DNA of 16,361 bases. Source: Patescibacteria group bacterium (GTDB lineage Bacteria > Patescibacteriota > Minisyncoccia > Minisyncoccales > CG1-02-41-26). This document shows, piece by piece, positions 1 to 6,649 of the stretch. The stretch spans positions 1 through 16,361 of the forward strand of contig JAHJSK010000085.1 of the NCBI GenBank assembly GCA_018830365.1, written 5' to 3'. Made by a program: the position numbers and the translations under genes. The notes below the pieces were generated by a model. That model ran no database searches and had not been told where the DNA came from. It saw nothing but the letters and a program-made list of their open reading frames with translations. Positions within the stretch are counted from its first letter, which is position 1. Each line of letters begins with the position of its first letter.

Positions 1-105
1 ACAGACCTGCCTGTCGGCAGACAGACCTGCCTGTCGGCAGACAGACCTGCCTGTCGGCAGACAGACCTGCCTGTCGGCAGACAGACCTGCCTGTCGGCAG
101 ACAGG
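1..105. repeat. tandem 20-bp repeat array (5 copies)
   Basis: Five exact head-to-tail copies of ACAGACCTGCCTGTCGGCAG fill 1-100, followed by ACAGG. Each unit can fold as CTGCC-TGTC-GGCAG, or across the unit border as CTGTC-GGCA-GACAG. The array touches the window edge, so its true copy number is unknown. The last 16 bases, CCTGTCGGCAGACAGG at 90-105, recur inverted at 10313-10328, and a variant 20-mer is at 12228-12247. It is therefore one site of a dispersed repeat family and not a local tandem duplication only. Confidence 0.95.
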
Positions 106-232
106 TTAAAAGAGGTCGGGTCTCTCCACACTTAAAGCATTTCGTAATTCAAGGTACTTTAAATTGCAAAATGAAAAATTGTTAGATTCTCGCTTGGCGG
201 GGTAGCGTGTTTTGTGGATTCCGGTTTCAAAG

Positions 233-238
233 TATAAT
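233..238 (+). promoter_or_regulatory. candidate -10 box of the pilus operon
   Basis: A consensus TATAAT lies about 90 bp before the prepilin start at 330. The best -35 candidate, TTGTGG at 212-217, has a short 15-bp spacer and matches only TTG. The 106-329 region otherwise holds no supported gene. Confidence 0.35.
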
Positions 239-329
239 TAAATTATAGAGGATGTTAATCCTATATAATCTGCGTTCGCTTGGAAAAAACAAAAACTTTG
301 TTTTTATTTTTTACTCGCTTCACTTGATT

Positions 330-971
330 ATGAACAAAAAATTTATTCCTCACCTTTTTTCCTTTGGGAAAAAAGGTGAGGGGTTTACTCTAATTGAATC
401 ATTGATAACCATTGCCATTTTTATCTTGGGTTTAGCCGCGATAACTGGCTCTATTTTTGGTCTTTACCGTGCTTATTATTATACTTTTCAACAAACACAA
501 GCTATTGAAGAAGCGAGAAATGGCGTTGAAATAATGGTTAAACAAATAAGAGAAGCAAAGCAAGGCGATGATGGCGCTTATATTATTGAAAAAGCCGATG
601 ATTACGAATTTATTTTTTATTCGGACATTGACAAGGACAATGAAACTGAAAGAGTGAGGTATTTTATTGTTGGAGCTGATTTTAAGCAGGGGGTAATTAA
701 GCCAATTGGCAGTCCGCTAGAGTATATAATCGAGCCCACAAACCCGCTTTATTCCGAACGAATTTCTATTTTGTCTAAATATGTCCGGAATTTGCCTCCG
801 ATTTTTCATTATTTTGACGGCGACGAGAATGAACTTCCCGCGCCTGCCCGGTTAAAAGACACAAAAACAATGAGGGTTTATTTAGTTGTCAATGTTGATC
901 CAAACAAATCACAGCAAAATTTCATTTTGGAAAGTGAGGTTCTTTTGAGAAATTTAAAAACAAACTTATGA
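330..971 (+). CDS. type IV prepilin-like minor pilin
   Basis: The protein has a class III prepilin signal: a short basic leader ending KKGEG, then FTLIESLITIAIFILGLAAI. Cleavage is expected between G18 and F19, and the conserved Glu sits at +5. The hydrophobic helix runs to about residue 40 and is followed by a roughly 170-residue soluble head without cysteines. It should be processed by a prepilin peptidase and packed into a type IV pilus or pseudopilus as a minor subunit. The frame is open from an ATG at 252, but that would add 26 residues to the leader, so ATG 330 is preferred; neither start has a well-spaced Shine-Dalgarno. Its stop overlaps the next start (ATGA, 968-971), implying translational coupling. 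Which minor pilin it is (PilV- or PilW-like) cannot be told from sequence alone. Confidence 0.85.
   Translation: MNKKFIPHLFSFGKKGEGFTLIESLITIAIFILGLAAITGSIFGLYRAYYYTFQQTQAIEEARNGVEIMVKQIREAKQGDDGAYIIEKADDYEFIFYSDIDKDNETERVRYFIVGADFKQGVIKPIGSPLEYIIEPTNPLYSERISILSKYVRNLPPIFHYFDGDENELPAPARLKDTKTMRVYLVVNVDPNKSQQNFILESEVLLRNLKTNL
348..381. repeat. perfect 15-bp inverted repeat in the prepilin leader
   Basis: CCTCACCTTTTTTCC at 348-362 is mirrored exactly by GGAAAAAAGGTGAGG at 367-381, with a TTTG loop. The hairpin lies wholly inside codons 7-18 of the leader peptide, ending at the predicted cleavage site. It could slow translation of the leader or be a short inserted repeat element; no T-run follows that would make it a terminator. 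Confidence 0.9.
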
Positions 972-2395
972 ATTTTAATAGAGCCAGCATTATAATGTGG
1001 GTTTTGGTTTTTGGCGCTGTTTTTTTAACTATGTTTTCCGGGTTAGTGGGGTTTTTCAGTTTTCAATCTCGTCAAAATCAAAGAACAGAAGCGGAAAATT
1101 CAGCATTTCAAATTGCAGAAGCAGGAATAAATTACGCGGAATGGCACTTGGCGCACGACGCAACAGATTTTAGTTTTTCCGGCGCTTATGATTACAAAGA
1201 TCCCGAAGGTTCTATTGTTGGCCATTATGAATTGGAAGTAGCTTCCTCTTCTTCCGCTTGCGACGCAGGAATAAAAATTGAAGCAGCTGGCTGGAAGCAA
1301 GGATTTTCTGATGTCCAGAGAAAAATAAAAATAAAATACGCCAAGCCCTCTTTGGCAAAATATGGTTTTTTAACTAATTCTAACGCTTGGTTTGGCGAAG
1401 ACGAAGAGCTAAAAGGGCCTTTTCATTCTAACGCAGGTATTAGAATGGACGGTAAACAAAACTCCCTTTCCACCTCGTATAAGGAAACATACATTTGCGG
1501 CGCAGAGCATGGTTGTTCCGCTGGAAATTGTTTTAGCCCTTGCGTCTGGTTGACCCTGCCCGCGCCTGGAAGTTGTCAGTGCCCGGGGATTTGGGGCGCG
1601 GGTGAAGGAGGAGGAAAAGGACTTTGGCAATTTCCAGTTGGTCTGGTGGATTTTAATAAAATCATTCAAAATTTAGATACTTTAAAAAACGAGGCGCAAT
1701 CGCAAGGGATATATCTTGCTCAATCTGATAAGTATGGTTATCATTTAAAATTTATGTCAAACGGGACTGTTGATGTTTATAAAGTAAAAATACTCCAGCC
1801 CCGGGTTTGGGGATATAACGGAGATGAATGGGTCCATGAGTCAAATGACATTAAAACCGAGACATTTTACCAAAATTATAATCTGCCCTTAAATTGCGCT
1901 CCTATTTTTATAGAAGACAATATCTGGGTGGAAGGAGATGTTAATGGCAGAATTACAGTGGTGGCGGCAAAGCTTCCAGAAATGCCCGCTTCTTTAAAAA
2001 AAATTATAATTCCAAACAATATCAATTACGCAAACTCTAATTCTGTTTTAGGGCTTATCAGCCAAAAAGATATTCTGATTCCATTGCGCTCTCCCAATAA
2101 TTTGGAAATAAAAGCTGTTTTGCTCGCACAAAAAGGCCATGTTTTTCGTTATTACTATGAAAAGCAGAATCATGAGCCGTATAAGACATACGCAATTCGG
2201 GATTATATTGAAACATTTGGGAGCATTATTACCAATACGATGTGGACATTTACATGGGTGGACGAATTAGGGAATGTTGTTTCTGGGTATAAAGAAACAG
2301 AAATGAGTTATAACAAAGATTTAACATATAGCCCTCCGCCTTATTTTCCCGTGTCTGGCAATTACGAAACTGTTAGTTGGGAAGAGATTAATTAA
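968..2395 (+). CDS. PilX-like type IV pilus assembly protein
   Basis: The 475-residue protein starts with a short basic stretch and one membrane helix (about residues 8-32). The segment AFQIAEAGINYAEWHLA follows (about 46-62), typical of the PilX N-terminal region. It lacks the GFTLIE cleavage signature. The remainder is a large extracytoplasmic domain, probably beta-rich. A cysteine-rich loop holds Cys 177, 183, 188, 192, 203 and 205, followed by a Gly/Trp-rich stretch (GIWGAGEGGGKGLWQFPV). Start ATG 968 overlaps the prepilin stop in ATGA. Pairing with the prepilin suggests both belong to a pilus-tip or initiation complex. PilX-like annotation rests on the N-terminus and context; the C-terminal domain is not recognised. 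Confidence 0.75.
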   Translation: MNFNRASIIMWVLVFGAVFLTMFSGLVGFFSFQSRQNQRTEAENSAFQIAEAGINYAEWHLAHDATDFSFSGAYDYKDPEGSIVGHYELEVASSSSACDAGIKIEAAGWKQGFSDVQRKIKIKYAKPSLAKYGFLTNSNAWFGEDEELKGPFHSNAGIRMDGKQNSLSTSYKETYICGAEHGCSAGNCFSPCVWLTLPAPGSCQCPGIWGAGEGGGKGLWQFPVGLVDFNKIIQNLDTLKNEAQSQGIYLAQSDKYGYHLKFMSNGTVDVYKVKILQPRVWGYNGDEWVHESNDIKTETFYQNYNLPLNCAPIFIEDNIWVEGDVNGRITVVAAKLPEMPASLKKIIIPNNINYANSNSVLGLISQKDILIPLRSPNNLEIKAVLLAQKGHVFRYYYEKQNHEPYKTYAIRDYIETFGSIITNTMWTFTWVDELGNVVSGYKETEMSYNKDLTYSPPPYFPVSGNYETVSWEEIN

Positions 2396-2421
2396 AATTT
2401 TAAATTTAAAATTTTAAATTT
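2394..2421. repeat. AT-only 14-bp tandem repeat
   Basis: AAAATTTTAAATTT occurs twice in exact tandem, beginning inside the stop codon of the PilX-like gene. It is also self-complementary in parts. The rest of the gap to 2582, between convergent genes, shows only a weak ATTAGC/GCTAAT inverted repeat near 2550-2573 followed by TTTTA, a poor terminator candidate. Confidence 0.7.
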
Positions 2422-2582
2422 AAATTACGAAACATATTCTATCCTCTATTTTGAACCATAACAAACTCGGCGGCTAAAAAGGCAAGGCATTATCAATGCA
2501 TTGTTATCTAACGGTTAAATTTTCTTTAAATTCATTGATGCTCGTTCCGATTAGCCCTGATTGGCGAAGCTAATTTTAATAA

Positions 2583-4391
2583 TCAAGAAGTTTTTCTTTT
2601 TCGACGGAGTAAAATATCAATAATAACCAAAGATAAACCCAAAGATAAAATAACAATGCTTACAACTAAAAGAGTATAAACACCATAAAGTCGTTCAGCT
2701 GGGGATGCCACTTCTTCTGGGAAAATAGGAGGCGCAATAGCGGCAACTGCTGTGGAGGTTTTAAGGAAATTAAACACTTCGGACCTTTCTTTTATTTTGC
2801 CCTGATTATTCGTAATAGCCACATAGACCCTATGAACTCCTTCGGGCAATGGCTTGTCTAAAACATAAGCAAAATTTCCTTCCGCATCAACTTTGGTAGT
2901 CAAAACCAATGGCTGGGAGTAAACATAAATTGTCACAAAACTATTGGGAATTCCTTTGCCTTCAATTTTTATTCTTTTTTCCTTGAGAGAGAAATCCACT
3001 ATTCCCACTTTTTTTATTTGATAATTCTCGCTGATCGGCGCTTTGCTTTTTTCCGGTGTCTCATAAACCACTTTGTCAGTTGGCGAAGGATTTAAAGGGT
3101 CAAACCCGCCCACCACTTCAACTCCATCCAAAAAACCATCGCCGTCGCTATCAGGACTTAAAGGGTCGGTGCCTATTTTAATTTCTTCTACATCGCTAAT
3201 ATCGTCATTATCAGAATCTTTTGCGGCCGCAACTTGCGTTTTTTGTTTAACAGTTTCTTTTTCCAAAACAATCTTTTCTAATTCCCCTAATTGTTCCGCT
3301 ACTTTATTTTGAGTATTTTGAAATTTTTCAAGAACAACTTTTTCTGTTTCAGGTTTTTCTTTAATCATTGAACCCACTGCCCTGTCCATTTCCTCTTTTA
3401 TTTGTTGTTTTATTTGTTTTTTTTCTGTTCTTATTCCTCCCAATTTTTCAGAAGCAAGCTCTATTTCCCCTTTTATTATCTTTAGTTTCTCTTCTTTTTC
3501 TTTTATATTTTTTTCTTTATCTTGTTTTACAAAATTAAATGCTTCTAAAAATTGAACGCCTGGTTTGTTTTTTGAAATTTCCGCGACTTCTTTTTTTAGC
3601 GAATTTAATGTATTTTCAATTTTTTCTTTTTCCTCTTGTTTTTTTGTTAAGTCAATTTGTCCGACAGCTTCTTCTTTGCCTTTACTTGCCAGCTCTTCTA
3701 TTCCACTCTCTATTATTTGAAAAACATTTACCGCTTTTTTCTCTTCAATAAGCGCTTTAACCTCCTCTAAAACATTTTTTTTAATTTCTTCTTGTTTTCC
3801 TTTTATTTCTTTTTCCTGTAATACATTTATTTCTTTTTCTTTTTCTATGTCTTTTTTAATTGCCTCCTGCTTGTTGATTTCTTTTTCCTGTTGATTTTTT
3901 ATTTCTATTAACATTTCTCCTCCTTCATATTTCCCGCTCTGATTTGTAATTTCAGAATATAAATAATAGCTGCCATTGGGAATAATCTTGCTGTCAAAGG
4001 AAAGTGTCCAAACATTATCTCCTGCTTTAATTCCCTTGCCCAAATAAATAGAAGTTGAGGATTGATTTTTTTTAAGATAAAATTCAACGCCATCAGCTCC
4101 TTTCACATTAAGATTGATCGCTCTTTCTCCTTCTATAACTTCTCCTTGTCCAAGGGAAACAAACTGGGCCACTGGTTTACTTTCGGTATTCTCCGCTACA
4201 TTTATTTTTACTCTGCCGCTGCTTTCTTCTTTTGTCTCGCTTCCTATTTCATTTACCTCTTTGTTTGCGGGACCATTGAGCAGGGCTAAATTATGGTGTA
4301 AATTCGCATCTTTGGAAAACACGGCAAAAGAAAAAAAAGCGAAAAAAGAACTTAGTAAAATAAAACTAATTATTTTTTTTGTTTTTTTCAT
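2583..4391 (-). CDS. membrane-anchored surface protein with Ig-like, coiled-coil and Ca-binding repeats
   Basis: The 602-residue protein opens with a Sec signal peptide (MKKTKKIISFILLSSFFAFF, cleavage about residue 26). Next comes an Ig-like domain (about 80-165) with the pattern VEFYLKK...GSYYLYSEITNQSGKY. A highly charged Lys/Glu-rich coiled coil spans about 165-385. Two thrombospondin type 3-like repeats (about 392-436) carry DSDNDDISDVEE and DSDGDGFLDGVE, which should bind calcium. A second Ig-like domain follows (about 475-550, PNSFVTIYVYS...DAEGNFAYVLDKPLPEG). A C-terminal membrane helix (about 568-593) ends in RRKRKTS. It is expected to sit on the outer face of the membrane with the coiled coil as a stalk; adhesion or cell contact is inference. 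It diverges from the methyltransferase gene and shares a promoter region with it. Confidence 0.85.
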   Translation of the reverse strand: MKKTKKIISFILLSSFFAFFSFAVFSKDANLHHNLALLNGPANKEVNEIGSETKEESSGRVKINVAENTESKPVAQFVSLGQGEVIEGERAINLNVKGADGVEFYLKKNQSSTSIYLGKGIKAGDNVWTLSFDSKIIPNGSYYLYSEITNQSGKYEGGEMLIEIKNQQEKEINKQEAIKKDIEKEKEINVLQEKEIKGKQEEIKKNVLEEVKALIEEKKAVNVFQIIESGIEELASKGKEEAVGQIDLTKKQEEKEKIENTLNSLKKEVAEISKNKPGVQFLEAFNFVKQDKEKNIKEKEEKLKIIKGEIELASEKLGGIRTEKKQIKQQIKEEMDRAVGSMIKEKPETEKVVLEKFQNTQNKVAEQLGELEKIVLEKETVKQKTQVAAAKDSDNDDISDVEEIKIGTDPLSPDSDGDGFLDGVEVVGGFDPLNPSPTDKVVYETPEKSKAPISENYQIKKVGIVDFSLKEKRIKIEGKGIPNSFVTIYVYSQPLVLTTKVDAEGNFAYVLDKPLPEGVHRVYVAITNNQGKIKERSEVFNFLKTSTAVAAIAPPIFPEEVASPAERLYGVYTLLVVSIVILSLGLSLVIIDILLRRKRKTS

Positions 4392-4438
4392 GTTTTTTTA
4401 CTTAAAATAATATTTTATCACCTTAAAGCCGAAACACA

Positions 4439-4459
4439 AGTCTTGTATAATACAAGACT
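4439..4459. promoter_or_regulatory. perfect 21-bp palindrome with embedded -10 box, likely operator
   Basis: AGTCTTGTAT, a central A, then ATACAAGACT form a perfect palindrome between divergent genes. It contains TATAAT (4446-4451) on the + strand and TATTAT on the - strand. A repressor dimer bound here could block transcription both ways. No T-run follows directly, so a terminator is unlikely. No regulator gene for it is recognisable in the window. Confidence 0.6.
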
Positions 4460-4486
4460 AACACTGGATTTTTTTAAAAATTTTTG

Positions 4487-4492
4487 TATAAT
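4487..4492 (+). promoter_or_regulatory. candidate -10 box for the methyltransferase/ligase operon
   Basis: A consensus TATAAT lies about 25 bp before the GTG at 4517. No good -35 is visible at 16-18 bp. It is the second TATAAT in this intergenic region, the first being inside the palindrome at 4446-4451. Confidence 0.35.
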
Positions 4493-4516
4493 TGTTTGTG
4501 TTAAATCTATGATCCT

Positions 4517-6619
4517 GTGCGCACTAAACAGTCAAGCGTGGCAACGAATAACAGAGATATTCTAAAAAATATTATGAACCAACAATTAATGTCAAAAATA
4601 GACAAAGCAACTTCTAATGAGAAGAGTGAAAAAATAATAACTAATGATAATCCCCCGCAATGGACAGCAAAGGATCCTATTAAGCGGGACATTGCTGGAC
4701 AAGGAGAAAAAAATGGATTTCAGAAAAGAATACTGGGACCTGTTTCAAATCTTGAAGAACACGTTCGTCCGGATTGGTGGAGGAATATTTTTAACGCTCT
4801 TTATCTTAAAACAGACGCGGATGTGGTTGACGACCAAAACATTACTTCAAGGGAAGTGGATTTATTTTCGGAAATTTTAAAGTTTTCGTCTGACAATAAA
4901 ATTTTGGATTTATGTTGCGGACAGGGTCGTCATTCGTTGGAAATGGCAAGAAGGGGGTTTAATAATATCAAGGGATTAGATCACTCTCATTATCTAATTC
5001 AAAAAGCAAAAGCCCGGGCAAAAAAAGAATATCTAAATATTAAATTTAAAGAAGGAGACGCGAGAAAACTTCCTTACGCTCCAGACGCTTTTGACGCGGT
5101 AATGATTTTGGGGAATAGTTTTGGCTATTTTGAAACAATTAAAGATGACTTGCTTGTTTTAAAGGAAATTTTCAGGGTTTTGAAACCATGGGGAAAACTT
5201 CTCGTAGATATTTCTGATGGAGAATATTTAAAAGAAAATTTTCAAACCAGATCGTGGGAATGGCTTGATAAAAGGTATTTTGTGTGCAGGGAGCGATCTC
5301 TTTCATTAGACAAACAACGTTTAATTACAAGAGAGATAATTGCGCACGCGGAAAAAGGCGTTGTTGTTGACCAATTTTACGCTGAAAGATTGTACTCTCA
5401 AAAAAGCATAAGCGAATTGCTAACAAAAGCGGGTTTTGACGAAATTACTATTCATGGAAAAATGCTAACAAACTCGCAGAAAAATCAGGATTTAGGAATG
5501 ATGGAAAAAAGAATAATCATTACTGCTGTTGTTAGAAAAGAATGGGCTGCGGTTAAAGGAAGAAAAGAGGAAGAAAAAAATGTTGCTGTAATTTTAGGCG
5601 ACCCGTCAAAGCCAGATATATTAAAGCCCTTGTGTGTTTTTGACGACGATGATATTCACACGGTTGACCAAATGAAAAACGCTTTGCGAGAATTGAATGG
5701 CTATCGGTTTTTTTATCTTAATAATCACGATTCATTGGTTAGCGATTTGATAAAACTAAAGCCCAAAATAGATTTTGTATTTAATTTGTGCGACGAGGGC
5801 TACAATAATGACGCCAACAAAGAGCTCCATGTGCCTTCTTTGTTGGAAATGTTCGCTATTCCTTATAGCGGCTCGGGTCCCCAATGTCTTGCTTTTTGCT
5901 ATGACAAATCGCTCGTGCGCGGAATTGCGAATGAAATGGAAATTCCTGTGCCAAGAGCAATTTTTGTCAAATCAGAGGACACATCTTTTGAATTTCCTTT
6001 TGGTTTTCCCGTTCTTATAAAACCGAATTTTGGAGATTCCAGTTTTGGAATAACTCAAAAAAGCGTGGCAAACAACATTGAGGAATTTGTTAACGCTATT
6101 TCGGAAATTAGGGAAAAATTTGGCTATGAAAAACCAATTCTTGTTGAAGAACTTCTTGTTGGAAAGGACTTAAGCGTGGGCATAATAGGAAATCCTCCGG
6201 AATCATACATTGTTTTGCCTATCACAGAGGAGGATTATTCAGCGCTTCCCTCGGAGCTTCCTCAAATATGCGGGTACGAGGCAAAGTGGCTTCCGGAGTC
6301 GCCATATTGGAACATCAAATCCATTCCCGCTCAATTGCCGGAAGAAACAAAAAAACTTATTGTGGAATGGTGTCTAAAACTTTTTGAACGGTTAGGATGC
6401 AAGGATTATTGCCGTCTTGATTGGCGACTTGATGCAGAAGGCAATCCCAAGCTTCTTGAAGTAAATCCAAATCCGGGTTGGTGTTGGGATGGACATTTAG
6501 CAAAAATGGCAAAAATAGACGGGATTTCGTACGCTGAAATGTTGCAAGTTATTTTGCGCGCGACTGAAAAGCGATTAGGAATTCAAGCGAGCAAAAAAAG
6601 AGAGAACCCCATTGTTTGA
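4517..6619 (+). CDS. SAM-dependent methyltransferase / D-Ala-D-Ala ligase-like ATP-grasp fusion
   Basis: The open frame encodes two enzymes. A class I methyltransferase spans about residues 75-345, with SAM-binding motif I DLCCGQGRHS (131-140), an acidic GLDHS segment (about 154-158) and ILGNSFGYFE near 200. An ATP-grasp ligase of the D-Ala-D-Ala ligase type spans about 355-690. It has IPYSGSG, ATP-binding VLIKPNFGDSSFGI (about 500-513), and the metal-binding set D635 (CRLDWR), E648 and N650 (LLEVNPNPGW). Ligases of this fold join a carboxylate to an amine using ATP, so the fusion may make and methylate a small peptide-like product; the substrate is unknown. The GTG start at 4517 is doubtful: the methyltransferase N-terminus more likely begins at ATG 4713 in another frame (see finding). 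The GHKL gene follows 30 bp downstream. Confidence 0.85.
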   Translation: MRTKQSSVATNNRDILKNIMNQQLMSKIDKATSNEKSEKIITNDNPPQWTAKDPIKRDIAGQGEKNGFQKRILGPVSNLEEHVRPDWWRNIFNALYLKTDADVVDDQNITSREVDLFSEILKFSSDNKILDLCCGQGRHSLEMARRGFNNIKGLDHSHYLIQKAKARAKKEYLNIKFKEGDARKLPYAPDAFDAVMILGNSFGYFETIKDDLLVLKEIFRVLKPWGKLLVDISDGEYLKENFQTRSWEWLDKRYFVCRERSLSLDKQRLITREIIAHAEKGVVVDQFYAERLYSQKSISELLTKAGFDEITIHGKMLTNSQKNQDLGMMEKRIIITAVVRKEWAAVKGRKEEEKNVAVILGDPSKPDILKPLCVFDDDDIHTVDQMKNALRELNGYRFFYLNNHDSLVSDLIKLKPKIDFVFNLCDEGYNNDANKELHVPSLLEMFAIPYSGSGPQCLAFCYDKSLVRGIANEMEIPVPRAIFVKSEDTSFEFPFGFPVLIKPNFGDSSFGITQKSVANNIEEFVNAISEIREKFGYEKPILVEELLVGKDLSVGIIGNPPESYIVLPITEEDYSALPSELPQICGYEAKWLPESPYWNIKSIPAQLPEETKKLIVEWCLKLFERLGCKDYCRLDWRLDAEGNPKLLEVNPNPGWCWDGHLAKMAKIDGISYAEMLQVILRATEKRLGIQASKKRENPIV
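4574..4752 (+). other. possible small upstream ORF overlapping the methyltransferase start
   Basis: The frame from ATG 4574 (MNQQLMSKIDKATSNEKSEK) is hydrophilic and unrecognised. As sequenced it runs on into the methyltransferase frame. If one A were missing from the run at 4747-4749, it would instead stop at a TGA just after 4749, giving a protein of about 60 residues overlapping the methyltransferase start at 4713 by about 40 bp. It may also be untranslated leader. Confidence 0.25.
4701..4715 (+). promoter_or_regulatory. strong ribosome binding site that decides an alternative start
   Basis: AAGGAG at 4701-4706 lies 6 nt before ATG 4713-4715. It is the clearest Shine-Dalgarno before any gene in the window. 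The ATG opens MDFRKEYWDLFQ, which reads like the proper N-terminus of the methyltransferase but is out of frame with the rest of it. Confidence 0.6.
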
Positions 6620-6649
6620 TATTATTTTAATTTTAAAAAATAAAAATTT

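Noticed and set aside
1..105. CRISPR array
   Set aside because: The repeats are directly adjacent with no unique spacers and no cas genes are present.
252..329. Longer prepilin start at ATG 252
   Set aside because: It would place 44 residues before the cleavage site; AGAGG abuts the ATG with no spacing. ATG 330 gives a normal short basic leader.
4439..4480. Terminator formed by the 21-bp palindrome and following T-run
   Set aside because: The T-run begins about 10 bases after the stem, and the palindrome lies between divergent gene starts, where an operator fits better.
4509..4565. 18-codon leader peptide (MILCALNSQAWQRITEIF)
   Set aside because: Short chance ORF with no ribosome binding site, no codon run of regulatory meaning and no attenuator hairpin after it.
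4743..4749. Programmed -1 frameshift at TTTCAAA
   Set aside because: It does not fit the X-XXY-YYZ pattern in the frame read from ATG 4713, and no stimulatory structure was seen; a single-base indel is simpler.
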